From assembly GCA_022793975.1 (NCBI GenBank), contig JAAWDW010000049.1, forward strand, positions 1 to 32,033: a DNA stretch of 32,033 nucleotides. The letters run 5' to 3'. The stretch is from Bacillota bacterium. Lineage in GTDB: Bacteria; Bacillota; Clostridia; Peptostreptococcales; Anaerovoracaceae. Position 1 is the stretch's first letter. Each line of letters begins with the position of its first letter. Under the pieces are notes generated by a model that did no database searches, had not been told where the DNA came from, and saw only the letters and a program-made list of their open reading frames with translations. Below are positions 9,824 through 17,987 of this stretch, piece by piece. A program made the position numbers and the translations under genes.

Positions 9824-11296
9824 ATGGTTAATGCCGCAAATAACAGTGCAAATGAAGTGAAACTTGATAAGAAGCTGTCACCTGTAAATGTGTGGGCAAT
9901 AGCATTCGGATGCATAATCGGCAGCGGAGCTTTTTTGCTACCCGGCACATCTTTTCTGCCTAAAGCGGGGCCTCTCGGTGCGGCAGTAGCGATGCTTGCG
10001 GGTGCGTCGGCTATGGTTATCATTGCTGTAAATTATAATTTTATGATAAATAAATATCCTGTTGCTGGCGGTGAGCTTACGTACGCAAAAGAAGCTTTCG
10101 GTAATGTGCATTCATTTATATGCGCGTGGTTTTTAAGCTTGTCGTATTTAATGATCGTACCGTTTAATGCAACGGCACTGTCAATGGTGGCCAGAAGCTT
10201 CTTTGGTTCCGTGTTTCAGGCGGGATTTCACTACAGCGCTGCCGGATATGATATATATTTTGGGGAGATACTTCTTGGAATTTTTGCACTTGCAATTTTT
10301 GCGCTTCTTAATATAAGAGGAGTAAAGTTTACCGGTATGTTTCAAACAGTGCTCTCGTGTTCACTTGTGAGTGCTGTTGTAATAATTTTTACAGCGGCAA
10401 TCTTAAAAGGTGTGATTACAGCAGACAATTTGTCGCCGCTGTTTGCAGGGGCTGCGGGTCATAGAGCCTTGCAGCCGGATAATGCCGTGCAGGAGAGCAG
10501 TGCATTTTCGGGAGTGCTTAAAGTGCTTGCTGTAGCTCCGTTTTGTTTTCTTGGTTTTGATACGACATCACAGGCGGCAGAAGAACTTAAATTTTCAGTA
10601 AAAAAATCAAAAGCAATTATGGCGCTTTCAATATTTTTCGGAGCGTTTATATATATAGCGCTTAATCTGACGGCGGCTTCGTGCAGACCTGACAGGTATG
10701 CAGACTGGACAGAATACATTTTTGATGTAAATTCCGGAATGCTTTCCGGAATAGAAAATATTCCTGTGTTTAATGCGGCAGAGATGCTTCTCGGAAATCC
10801 CGGATTATTTTTTATAGGTATAGCGGTATTCGCCGCTATGTGTTCCGGCATTACGGGATTTTATCTTGCGACAAGCCGTATTATGTACAGAATGGCGCGT
10901 GCAGAAATAATTCCGTCATGGTTTGGAATGCTGCATCCGAAATATAAAACTCCGGTCAAAACGCTGTTTTTTATTCTTGCAATATCAGTTATAGCACCGT
11001 TTTTCGGAAGAACTGCACTTGGATGGATTGTTGATATGACATCTCTCGGTGCGGCAATCGGATTTGGGTATACTTCGGCGTCCGCTTTTAAGTTTGCTAA
11101 AAAGGAAGGTAATAAGAGAATAGCAATGTCAGGGCTGCTGGGGACGGTGATGTCGTGTATATTTGCGGCGTTGCTTCTTGTCCCAGTACCTATGCTTGAC
11201 TGCGCATTGGGACGTGAATCGCTGATATGTCTTGCAGTGTGGTCGGCTATGGGTATAGTGTTTTATGTATATACAAAGAGGCATAGAGGTGTATAA
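9824..11296 (+). CDS. APC-superfamily amino acid permease
   Basis: About 12 hydrophobic segments; N-terminal GCIIGSGAFLLPG motif typical of APC permeases; PFCFLGFDTTSQAAEE. Confidence 0.92.
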   Translation: MVNAANNSANEVKLDKKLSPVNVWAIAFGCIIGSGAFLLPGTSFLPKAGPLGAAVAMLAGASAMVIIAVNYNFMINKYPVAGGELTYAKEAFGNVHSFICAWFLSLSYLMIVPFNATALSMVARSFFGSVFQAGFHYSAAGYDIYFGEILLGIFALAIFALLNIRGVKFTGMFQTVLSCSLVSAVVIIFTAAILKGVITADNLSPLFAGAAGHRALQPDNAVQESSAFSGVLKVLAVAPFCFLGFDTTSQAAEELKFSVKKSKAIMALSIFFGAFIYIALNLTAASCRPDRYADWTEYIFDVNSGMLSGIENIPVFNAAEMLLGNPGLFFIGIAVFAAMCSGITGFYLATSRIMYRMARAEIIPSWFGMLHPKYKTPVKTLFFILAISVIAPFFGRTALGWIVDMTSLGAAIGFGYTSASAFKFAKKEGNKRIAMSGLLGTVMSCIFAALLLVPVPMLDCALGRESLICLAVWSAMGIVFYVYTKRHRGV

Positions 11297-11322
11297 AAAG
11301 GCAGGTTTGTGTATGAAAACTT

Positions 11323-11351
11323 TTGCCACCGCGGGAAATTTATGATAAAAT
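11323..11351 (+). promoter_or_regulatory. Predicted sigma-A promoter (TTGCCA - 17 nt - TAAAAT)
   Basis: TTGCCA 11323-11328 and TAAAAT 11346-11351 upstream of the stalk-domain gene. Confidence 0.5.
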
Positions 11352-11401
11352 AATTTGAAGGGTATCATTTGAGAGTAAAAAATCGAATCAGGGGAAAGAA
11401 G

Positions 11402-12445
11402 ATGAAGAAAACATTAAATCTAAAAATATTAACAGTATCAGCCATAGTTATATCAGTTTTTACGTCTGCGGCAGCATCATATGCGATCCCGGCTGGTGTG
11501 TCTTCCGCAAGCAGCACCGATACAAGGCGTGCGGCATATTTGCGACAGGATATAACGGTAGAATTAAATCGTGAAAAATTGTCGTTTGCTGATGAAAAAG
11601 GCGGTGTAATATATCCTCTTACATATAACGGCAGCACATATCTTCCCATTCGTGCCGTATCGGGGCTTATGGGAGAACCGATAGAGTGGAGTAACGAAGC
11701 CAGGACTGTTTATATAGGCAAAACTCTTTCCATGCCTGTCAAATACCTGCTTGATCCTGCCGAATCTCTGTATGTAAAGACCGTTTCATACGGGGCATCG
11801 GGAATTATGTCAAATATCGTTGTCAGAGAACAGCGAAATGTACTTATAATGTATGATTTTGAAAAACTGCAGTTTAAAAATGAGTCGGGCACGGTGATTT
11901 ATCCTATAAATTATAACGGCAGTAATTATCTGCCGCTGCGTGCGATAGCCGAGCTTATGGATGAGCCTATCGTGTGGGACGGAAAAACAAAGACTGTTTA
12001 CATAGGCTCAATGACTCCTATTGAAGAAGCGGACGAGCCTCAAATGAGGGATGAAACGTTTTCTATTATAGAACTTTATGACAGAGAAGCGGAGCTTTAT
12101 AATCTTGCTACGGCTAAAATTGCCGAAATAGGGAAATGGACAGATGATGAAGCGCGTATGATGGCGGCATCCATAAGTGATGATCTGCGTACTGCAGCAA
12201 TGAATAAAAATGAAGCAAAGCGTCTTCTCAAGACGGAGACATTTACGGAAGAAGAATATGAAGCATGCCAAAAGCTTTGTGATTTTATAGAAATGACAGA
12301 GTATTATATACTTGTAATGGAAAATATAGCGTATATGGCTGCCGATGGACAGGATTATTCGGTAATGGCCGAAACTTTTCTGAATTTTGCGCTTGAGTCG
12401 GATAAGGCTATGGACAGCGCTAGGGAGGCGATAGAGTGTTTGTAA
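11402..12445 (+). CDS. Secreted stalk-domain protein with two copper amine oxidase N-terminal-like repeats
   Basis: Signal peptide MKKTLNLKILTVSAIVISVFTSAAASYA; two repeats ending (P)IEWSNEARTVYIGK and PIVWDGKTKTVYIGS, with YNGSTYLPIRAVSGLM / YNGSNYLPLRAIAELM. ATG 11402 has RBS GGGGAAAGAAG and is preferred over the ORF-track start at 11369. Confidence 0.85.
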   Translation: MKKTLNLKILTVSAIVISVFTSAAASYAIPAGVSSASSTDTRRAAYLRQDITVELNREKLSFADEKGGVIYPLTYNGSTYLPIRAVSGLMGEPIEWSNEARTVYIGKTLSMPVKYLLDPAESLYVKTVSYGASGIMSNIVVREQRNVLIMYDFEKLQFKNESGTVIYPINYNGSNYLPLRAIAELMDEPIVWDGKTKTVYIGSMTPIEEADEPQMRDETFSIIELYDREAELYNLATAKIAEIGKWTDDEARMMAASISDDLRTAAMNKNEAKRLLKTETFTEEEYEACQKLCDFIEMTEYYILVMENIAYMAADGQDYSVMAETFLNFALESDKAMDSAREAIECL

Positions 12446-13323
12446 ATGCAATCGAACAGGCGAGTATGTATACTCGCCCCATTTTTACTATAGCGCGCCG
12501 ATACGGAAGGGCAGAAGTGCTGCCGGGTTCGGCTACTATATTTTTTGTCAATGAAGAGGGCTGGGCTGTGACTACAAAGCAGGTGGCAAAGATGATTGTC
12601 GACGCGGGAAATGTAGAAAAAAAGTATGCCGAATTCAGACAAAAAAGAAGTGAAATCCCAGCAGGGTATAATTTTGAAGAACAGATTAAAGCACTTGAAA
12701 CACTCAATCAGTATAATGCGGAAAAAATCTGTCAGCTCAAGGTTAATTTTGTAGATTGCGTAGATCATATAAGCGGTGTAGAATGTAAGATGCACCCTAA
12801 GTATGACGTTGCGCTTGTTCATTTTAGCGGTTATACGCGGCTTGGCTATAACGGATATGCTACATTTGCGGCTTCATCAGAGGCGGTAAAACCGGGCAGA
12901 TTTTTATGCAGACTCGGCTATCCGTTTCCGGAGTTTCGTAATTTTAAATATGATGCGGAAAAAGATGATATCGTGTGGACCGCCGAAAATCTGAGAAGTC
13001 CACGTTTTCCAGCGGAAGGTATGGTAACACGTCTTATAGGAGAGCAGGACGGTGAGATAATAGGTATTGAAATGAGTACTCCGGGATATAAAGGGGCTTC
13101 CGGAGGACCGCTTTTTGATCCGAGGGGACTTGTTTACGGGATGCAAACGGGAGTGAGTTCACTGAATCTTGGACAGTGTGTTCATATGGATATCATAAAA
13201 GGAATGCTGACAAAGGAAGGTGTAAAGTATTACGAGGACCAGTACGGGGCGAAGACTGCAGGTGATAAAAGTTTTATCCGTATGAGTTCTGCCGCCGGGA
13301 CAAGCGGCGGAAAAATGAGTTAG
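12436..13323 (+). CDS. Trypsin-fold (S1C-like) protein, probable protease with catalytic His apparently replaced
   Basis: GWAVTTKQVA (His position), KYDVALVHF (Asp), GYKGASGGPLFDPRGLVYGMQT (Ser). GTG start overlaps the upstream stop by 10 nt; RBS AGGGAGG. No signal peptide visible. Confidence 0.8.
   Translation: MFVNAIEQASMYTRPIFTIARRYGRAEVLPGSATIFFVNEEGWAVTTKQVAKMIVDAGNVEKKYAEFRQKRSEIPAGYNFEEQIKALETLNQYNAEKICQLKVNFVDCVDHISGVECKMHPKYDVALVHFSGYTRLGYNGYATFAASSEAVKPGRFLCRLGYPFPEFRNFKYDAEKDDIVWTAENLRSPRFPAEGMVTRLIGEQDGEIIGIEMSTPGYKGASGGPLFDPRGLVYGMQTGVSSLNLGQCVHMDIIKGMLTKEGVKYYEDQYGAKTAGDKSFIRMSSAAGTSGGKMS
12459..12478. repeat. 20-bp perfect inverted repeat GGCGAGTAT-GT-ATACTCGCC
   Basis: Read directly; 9-bp arms with 2-nt centre, just inside the 5' end of the 12436 CDS. 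Confidence 0.85.
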
Positions 13324-13344
13324 AAAGGTATTTAATAAAAACAG

Positions 13345-15249
13345 ATGGTTAAATATTCAAGAATAGCCGGTCTGATGTTTGCAGATTTTCTGATCGTAAA
13401 TTTTTCATACATATTTGCTTTGCTTCTGAGATTTGAGTTTGAAGTTAACAGCAATCAATTTAATCAATATTTTACTGTTTATGCGGATAATATTCTTCCG
13501 CTTACAATTGCGGCCATTATCGCTTTTGCACTGGTCGGAATATATACGAGCATATGGAGGTATGCAGGTTCCGAGGAACTTGTGAAAATAGGAATAGGCG
13601 CTGTGCTGGCCTCAATCTTCGGTCTTACGTTTATTTCTATTGCCAGACCTATGACGATACTTCCGCGAAGTGTTTATATAATCTCCGCGATGATGATGTT
13701 TGTACTGATCGCCTGTTCGCGTTATATGTACAGATTTATCAGGAATTTAAAGAATCCGGGCAGTGTTAACAATATTCTGCTGTCTGTCGGAAAAAAGGAC
13801 ATTATAGGAAGCGGCCTTACAAAAGTTATGGTCATAGGAGCAGGGGATGCCGGAGCTTCGATGATAAAGGAGATAAAACAGCATCCTGAATACAGTAAAA
13901 AAGTGGTTGCCGCCATTGATGACGATCCGAATAAACTCGGCAAAAGGATTGCCGGAGTAAAAATTGTCGGCAGCCGTTCAAAAATAAAAACTATAGCACG
14001 GAAAAAGGGTATTGATGAAATAATAGTTGCCATTCCGTCTGCAAATCATAAAGAGATACAGAATATATTAAATGAATGCAACAGGACCAAGTGTAAAATA
14101 AAAGTACTGCCATCGCTCATAGATCTTATTAACGGTGATGTGAGCGTAAGTCATTTGCGGGATGTCGAGATAGAAGATCTTCTCGGCCGCGATCCCGTAA
14201 AAGTAAATCTGCGTGAAATTTCCGGATATCTGGAGGAAAAAATTGTGCTTGTAACAGGAGGCGGAGGATCGATCGGATCCGAGCTTTGCAGGCAGATAGC
14301 GAGGTTTCGCCCGCGGAGACTTATTGCGATGGATATATACGAAAATACCGTATTTGAACTTGCAAACGAGATGAAGGCAAAGTATCCGCAGCTTGAGTTT
14401 GAGGTTGTAATAGGCTCTGTCAGAAGTAAAGAGCGTGTACATGAAGTTTTTGAAAAATATAAACCGCATGTGGTGTTTCACGCCGCGGCACATAAGCATG
14501 TGCCGCTTATGGAAAATAATCCGAAAGAAGCGATAATGAACAATATTATCGGGACGAAGAATTTGATAGATATGTCGGATGAATATTCGGTTTCCAAGTT
14601 TGTGATGATTTCCACAGATAAGGCGGTAAATCCGACAAACGTAATGGGAGCAACAAAACGAGCCGGAGAAATGATGCTCCAGGAAAAAAGCACGCATTCC
14701 AGAACAAGTTATACGGCGGTGCGTTTCGGAAATGTGCTTGGAAGCAACGGTTCTGTGATACCGCTTTTCAGAAAACAGATTGAAAACGGCGGTCCCGTTA
14801 CCGTAACGCATCCTGATATTACGCGGTATTTTATGACGATACCGGAGGCGGTGCAGCTTGTAATACAGGCGGGAGCTATGGCGGACGGCGGTGAAATATT
14901 CGTGCTTGATATGGGAGAGCCGGTGAAGATAATGGATCTTGCCGAAAATATCATACGGCTTTCCGGATATGTGCCGAGAGTAGATATAGATATAGAGATT
15001 ACGGGGCTGAGGCCGGGAGAAAAGCTTTATGAAGAGCTTCTTCTTGATGAAGAAAGCGTAAAAAAGACAGCGCATCAAAAGATATATGTAGAACATCCTC
15101 TGCCTATAGATCCTGAGCTCAGCAGGCTGCTTTCGGGAGATGAAGGTATTACTCTTGAAGATAAGATATATGAAATAGCAAAAGGGAGCGACAGCGATGC
15201 CAAAGAATGGCTGCATACACTAGTACGGAATTATACGCCGCAGAAGTAA
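13345..15249 (+). CDS. Polysaccharide biosynthesis protein, CapD/WbpM/PglF-type nucleotide-sugar epimerase/4,6-dehydratase
   Basis: N-terminal TM helices; GAGDAGASMIKEI; second Rossmann motif VTGGGGSIGSELCRQI; HAAAHKHVPLMENNPKEAIMNNIIGTKNL; FVMISTDKAVNPTNVMGATKRAGEM. Confidence 0.95.
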   Translation: MVKYSRIAGLMFADFLIVNFSYIFALLLRFEFEVNSNQFNQYFTVYADNILPLTIAAIIAFALVGIYTSIWRYAGSEELVKIGIGAVLASIFGLTFISIARPMTILPRSVYIISAMMMFVLIACSRYMYRFIRNLKNPGSVNNILLSVGKKDIIGSGLTKVMVIGAGDAGASMIKEIKQHPEYSKKVVAAIDDDPNKLGKRIAGVKIVGSRSKIKTIARKKGIDEIIVAIPSANHKEIQNILNECNRTKCKIKVLPSLIDLINGDVSVSHLRDVEIEDLLGRDPVKVNLREISGYLEEKIVLVTGGGGSIGSELCRQIARFRPRRLIAMDIYENTVFELANEMKAKYPQLEFEVVIGSVRSKERVHEVFEKYKPHVVFHAAAHKHVPLMENNPKEAIMNNIIGTKNLIDMSDEYSVSKFVMISTDKAVNPTNVMGATKRAGEMMLQEKSTHSRTSYTAVRFGNVLGSNGSVIPLFRKQIENGGPVTVTHPDITRYFMTIPEAVQLVIQAGAMADGGEIFVLDMGEPVKIMDLAENIIRLSGYVPRVDIDIEITGLRPGEKLYEELLLDEESVKKTAHQKIYVEHPLPIDPELSRLLSGDEGITLEDKIYEIAKGSDSDAKEWLHTLVRNYTPQK

Positions 15250-15265
15250 GTCTGTGATGAAAAAT

Positions 15266-15293
15266 AAAACCCCCGATTTGAAACGGGGGTTTT
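15266..15293. terminator. Bidirectional intrinsic terminator between convergent genes
   Basis: AAAACCCCCG - ATTTGAAA - CGGGGGTTTT perfect 10-bp stem with A tract on one side and T tract on the other. Confidence 0.92.
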
Positions 15294-15295
15294 TG

Positions 15296-16156
15296 TTATT
15301 TCCAGTCACCTTCGGAAACGGTGTACGAGGTACCACCGACTTCTATTTTGTAAATGCCGCTATTAAGTTCGGCATTTACATAGAGTACGGACGGTCTTCC
15401 CATTTCGCTTCCCTGGCTTACACGGTAGTTTAATTTGCTTTTTCCGAAAAAGTTGTAATGAAGAAGGTATGCCGCAAGGTCTCCGTTTGCGCTTCCCGTG
15501 GCAGGATCTTCAAGAAATCCGGTATCCTCCATAAATGTACGAACTCTTATGTCTCCGTTTTGGTCTTCACAGAATACAAGCAGATTGCATGGAGCGTAAT
15601 CATCTATGAATTTTTGGCGCATAGGATGATTTACACTGCATCTTTCGATGGCATCAATACTTTTAAGCGGTACAATGAAGCTTTCAAGTCCTGTGGAAAC
15701 CCACTGCGAAGGAAAATCTGTGCGGATATCATCGGCATTTATGGAGAGTGCATCGGCAGTTGCCTGAGGATTGTCGACAAACATTCCGAACTGGGGCTGA
15801 TTTTGGCTCATTGTCATAGTACCGTCTTGCGCAATGTCTACCGGAATCTGTCCTGCTTTGAGATTAAGGATGATCTTTTCAGCTTTGCCGCCCTCAAAAA
15901 TTTCATTGATTATATGGGCCGTTCCGAGAGTAGGATGTCCTGCAAAAGGCACTTCTATATCCGGAGTAAATATTTTTACACTGTAACCTCCGTCGGACTG
16001 TTTATCAGAGAGAATGAATGATGTTTCAGAGAAATGTATTTCCTTTGCTATTTGCTGCATTTCATCCGTGTTTATTTCGCGGTCAGGGATAAATACTGCC
16101 AGCTGGTTTCCCTGATATTTTGCTTCTGCAAATACGTCAACAATATAAAATTTCAT
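15296..16156 (-). CDS. PhzF-family isomerase-like protein
   Basis: MKFYIVDVFAEAKYQGNQLAVF N-terminus; TSFIL; PFAGHPTLGTAHII; EDPATGSANGDLAAYLLHY. Start set at ATG 16156, preceded by AAAGGAG; the ORF track extends further upstream. Confidence 0.93.
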   Translation of the reverse strand: MKFYIVDVFAEAKYQGNQLAVFIPDREINTDEMQQIAKEIHFSETSFILSDKQSDGGYSVKIFTPDIEVPFAGHPTLGTAHIINEIFEGGKAEKIILNLKAGQIPVDIAQDGTMTMSQNQPQFGMFVDNPQATADALSINADDIRTDFPSQWVSTGLESFIVPLKSIDAIERCSVNHPMRQKFIDDYAPCNLLVFCEDQNGDIRVRTFMEDTGFLEDPATGSANGDLAAYLLHYNFFGKSKLNYRVSQGSEMGRPSVLYVNAELNSGIYKIEVGGTSYTVSEGDWK

Positions 16157-16180
16157 ATCGTTTCTCCTTTCATTTAAAAA

Positions 16181-16220
16181 AATACAGCTTTCGATATTAT
16201 AGTATAACGAAAGCTGTATT
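16181..16220 (-). promoter_or_regulatory. 13-bp perfect hairpin upstream of phzF, with TATAAT in its loop and a T-run after it on the minus strand
   Basis: AATACAGCTTTCG (16181-16193) / CGAAAGCTGTATT (16208-16220); minus-strand loop TTATACTATAATAT; minus strand continues into TTTTTTT. Confidence 0.8.
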
Positions 16221-16226
16221 AAGATC

Positions 16227-16253
16227 AATTGTTTAATTGTTTGCCAAACAATT
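16227..16253. promoter_or_regulatory. Operator-like repeat cluster: AATTGTTT x2 direct plus inverted AAACAATT
   Basis: AATTGTTT at 16227-16234 and 16235-16242; 19-bp palindrome AATTGTTTGCCAAACAATT at 16235-16253. Confidence 0.6.
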
Positions 16254-16273
16254 TTGTCTGCCGCCGCAGATTG

Positions 16274-17647
16274 TTATTTTTCGGTTTCGAGAATTTCACG
16301 CAGAATAGTGAGAGCGCGCGCAAGTTCCGCTCCGGTTTTCGGTGTGCATATAGAAAGGCGCGCACCTGAAACAGGAGCACTTTTACCGACAGCAAAATGA
16401 GAGCTGCCATATATAAGTACATTTTTTTCAAGAGCACGTTTTTCAAATTCGGCGCTGTCTGTACCGCTTGGGAGTGTGAGCCATTTACACAGAGCATTGC
16501 TGTCGCCTTTTATATTAAAGCCGCCGAGGATTTCTTCTGCAATATGGTTTCTTTCTGCAAGCATAATTTTCCGTCTGTGCAGCAGCGTTTCGTATTTTCC
16601 GGAAAGTACAAGCCGCGCTGCAATTTCGGATAGAAAGGCGGATGATTCGAGATTTATGTTGTAGAAAGCGTTACTTATAACATCTCTGTATTTGTCCGGA
16701 GTTATCATATACGACTGACGGAGAGCGGAACTAATGCATTTTGACAGGCTGAGAAAGAAAATTGAGTGTTCCGGGATACGGCTGTATATACTGTCTCTCG
16801 GCTCATCTGTCAAAAGTGCGGCATATCCGTCTTCAATAATTATAAAATCGTTTTCTTCTGCCATTTTGGCAATCATATCGCGGCAGGATTCCGACATTCT
16901 GTGCATAGTCGGATTCTGATAGTCGGGGATGATGTAAATCCCTTTAATACCGTCGTTTTTGACGGCATAGCGTATTCCCTCTTCGGACATTTCACCGTTT
17001 TCTTGTCTTATGGGAATAAGACGTATGCCCAGCATACTGGCAATACTTATAATACCGGGATATACAAGGGGATCAACACCGAGACGGTCTCCGGGTTTGA
17101 AAATGCCCAAAAGGGTAGCGGCAATTGCATTTTGGCCACCGCTGGCAAATATGATTTTATCGGCAGATGCATTGCATTTTGCCTGTTTTAAAAGTACCGT
17201 ACCGGCCTCGTTCTGCCAGTATTCTTTACCCGATCGGTATTGCAGTACACTGCCGAAATCATCTTCGTTCATCATTTCACTTATAAGAGTACGTATTTCA
17301 TCGTTATTTTCATCGGCGGGCATTATTCCGCCCAAATCGATAGTGCTGTTTTCGGCCGGCTTCATTTTGCTTACCATATGATATGAAATGAATGTTCCCG
17401 AACCGACACTGCCATTAAGAAGACCTTTATCCGAGCATATTTTAAATGCGCGCGCTACGGTACTGAGATTAATGTCGAGAAAATCGGCGAGTTCTCTTTG
17501 AGGAGGAAGCTTTGTGCCTGCTTTAAGAACACCGCTGGCAATGTCCTCTTCGAGTTTGTCTGCGAGTGTTATATAAAGCGGGGCTTCGCCTCTTTTGAGG
17601 ACCGGTCGCCAAGACATCGGATAATCATCAAAAGAATTATAGGGCAC
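16274..17647 (-). CDS. MocR-type transcriptional regulator (GntR winged helix fused to PLP-dependent aminotransferase)
   Basis: wHTH (PLYITLADKLEEDIASGVLKAGTKLPPQRELADFLDINLSTVARAFKICSDKGLL) followed by aminotransferase I fold (GGQNAIAATLLGIF, YIIPDYQNPTMHRMS, EDGYAAL, SLSKCISSALR). GTG at 17647 with AAAGGAG upstream is preferred over the ORF-track start. Confidence 0.93.
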   Translation of the reverse strand: MPYNSFDDYPMSWRPVLKRGEAPLYITLADKLEEDIASGVLKAGTKLPPQRELADFLDINLSTVARAFKICSDKGLLNGSVGSGTFISYHMVSKMKPAENSTIDLGGIMPADENNDEIRTLISEMMNEDDFGSVLQYRSGKEYWQNEAGTVLLKQAKCNASADKIIFASGGQNAIAATLLGIFKPGDRLGVDPLVYPGIISIASMLGIRLIPIRQENGEMSEEGIRYAVKNDGIKGIYIIPDYQNPTMHRMSESCRDMIAKMAEENDFIIIEDGYAALLTDEPRDSIYSRIPEHSIFFLSLSKCISSALRQSYMITPDKYRDVISNAFYNINLESSAFLSEIAARLVLSGKYETLLHRRKIMLAERNHIAEEILGGFNIKGDSNALCKWLTLPSGTDSAEFEKRALEKNVLIYGSSHFAVGKSAPVSGARLSICTPKTGAELARALTILREILETEK

Positions 17648-17764
17648 GGGTATTCTCCTTTTCATAAAATTCTGTATTCTATGCGCTGCAGGCACAGACA
17701 TAATATAAGTTTATATCATATTGGTTTTGAAAGCAATCATACTGAGCAGACAGTTATTAATATT

Positions 17765-17830
17765 TTGCATAAAGTTGTCAAAAAAGTATTGCATAGTTGT
17801 ACGTTGTGTTGCATATTTATATACATGCAA
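17765..17830. promoter_or_regulatory. Repeated TTGCATA motifs in the MocR / SLH-peptidase divergent intergenic region
   Basis: TTGCATA at 17765-17771, 17789-17795 and 17809-17815; inverted CATGCAA at 17824-17830. Confidence 0.55.
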
Positions 17831-17884
17831 TATGGTTTTGGGAATTTATCACAAAAAATATAGCAAAAATTTGCAAAATTATTG

Positions 17885-17913
17885 TTGCGTCCCACAATTT
17901 AATGTGGTATACT
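17885..17913 (+). promoter_or_regulatory. Predicted promoter TTGCGT - 17 nt - TATACT with inverted repeat CCACA..TGTGG in the spacer
   Basis: TTGCGT 17885-17890; TATACT 17908-17913; spacer CCCACAATTTAATGTGG. Confidence 0.55.
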
Positions 17914-17987
17914 ATTGCTTTAATAGGATGAATTGCTAATGCAATACTGTATGCTATTTATTATCAATGAAAGAGAGGAAAGGTAGA

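Noticed and set aside
14068-15216. 382-aa minus-strand ORF antisense to the CapD-like gene
   Set aside because: Composition rich in His/Arg/Tyr/Phe/Cys with no motif, fully opposite a well-supported CDS; typical antisense shadow ORF.
15458-16021. 187-aa plus-strand ORF opposite phzF
   Set aside because: Antisense to a clear PhzF CDS; composition not protein-like.
17967-17987. ATG at 17967 as the start of the SLH peptidase
   Set aside because: No RBS upstream; TTG 17988 has a good RBS and gives a clean signal peptide.
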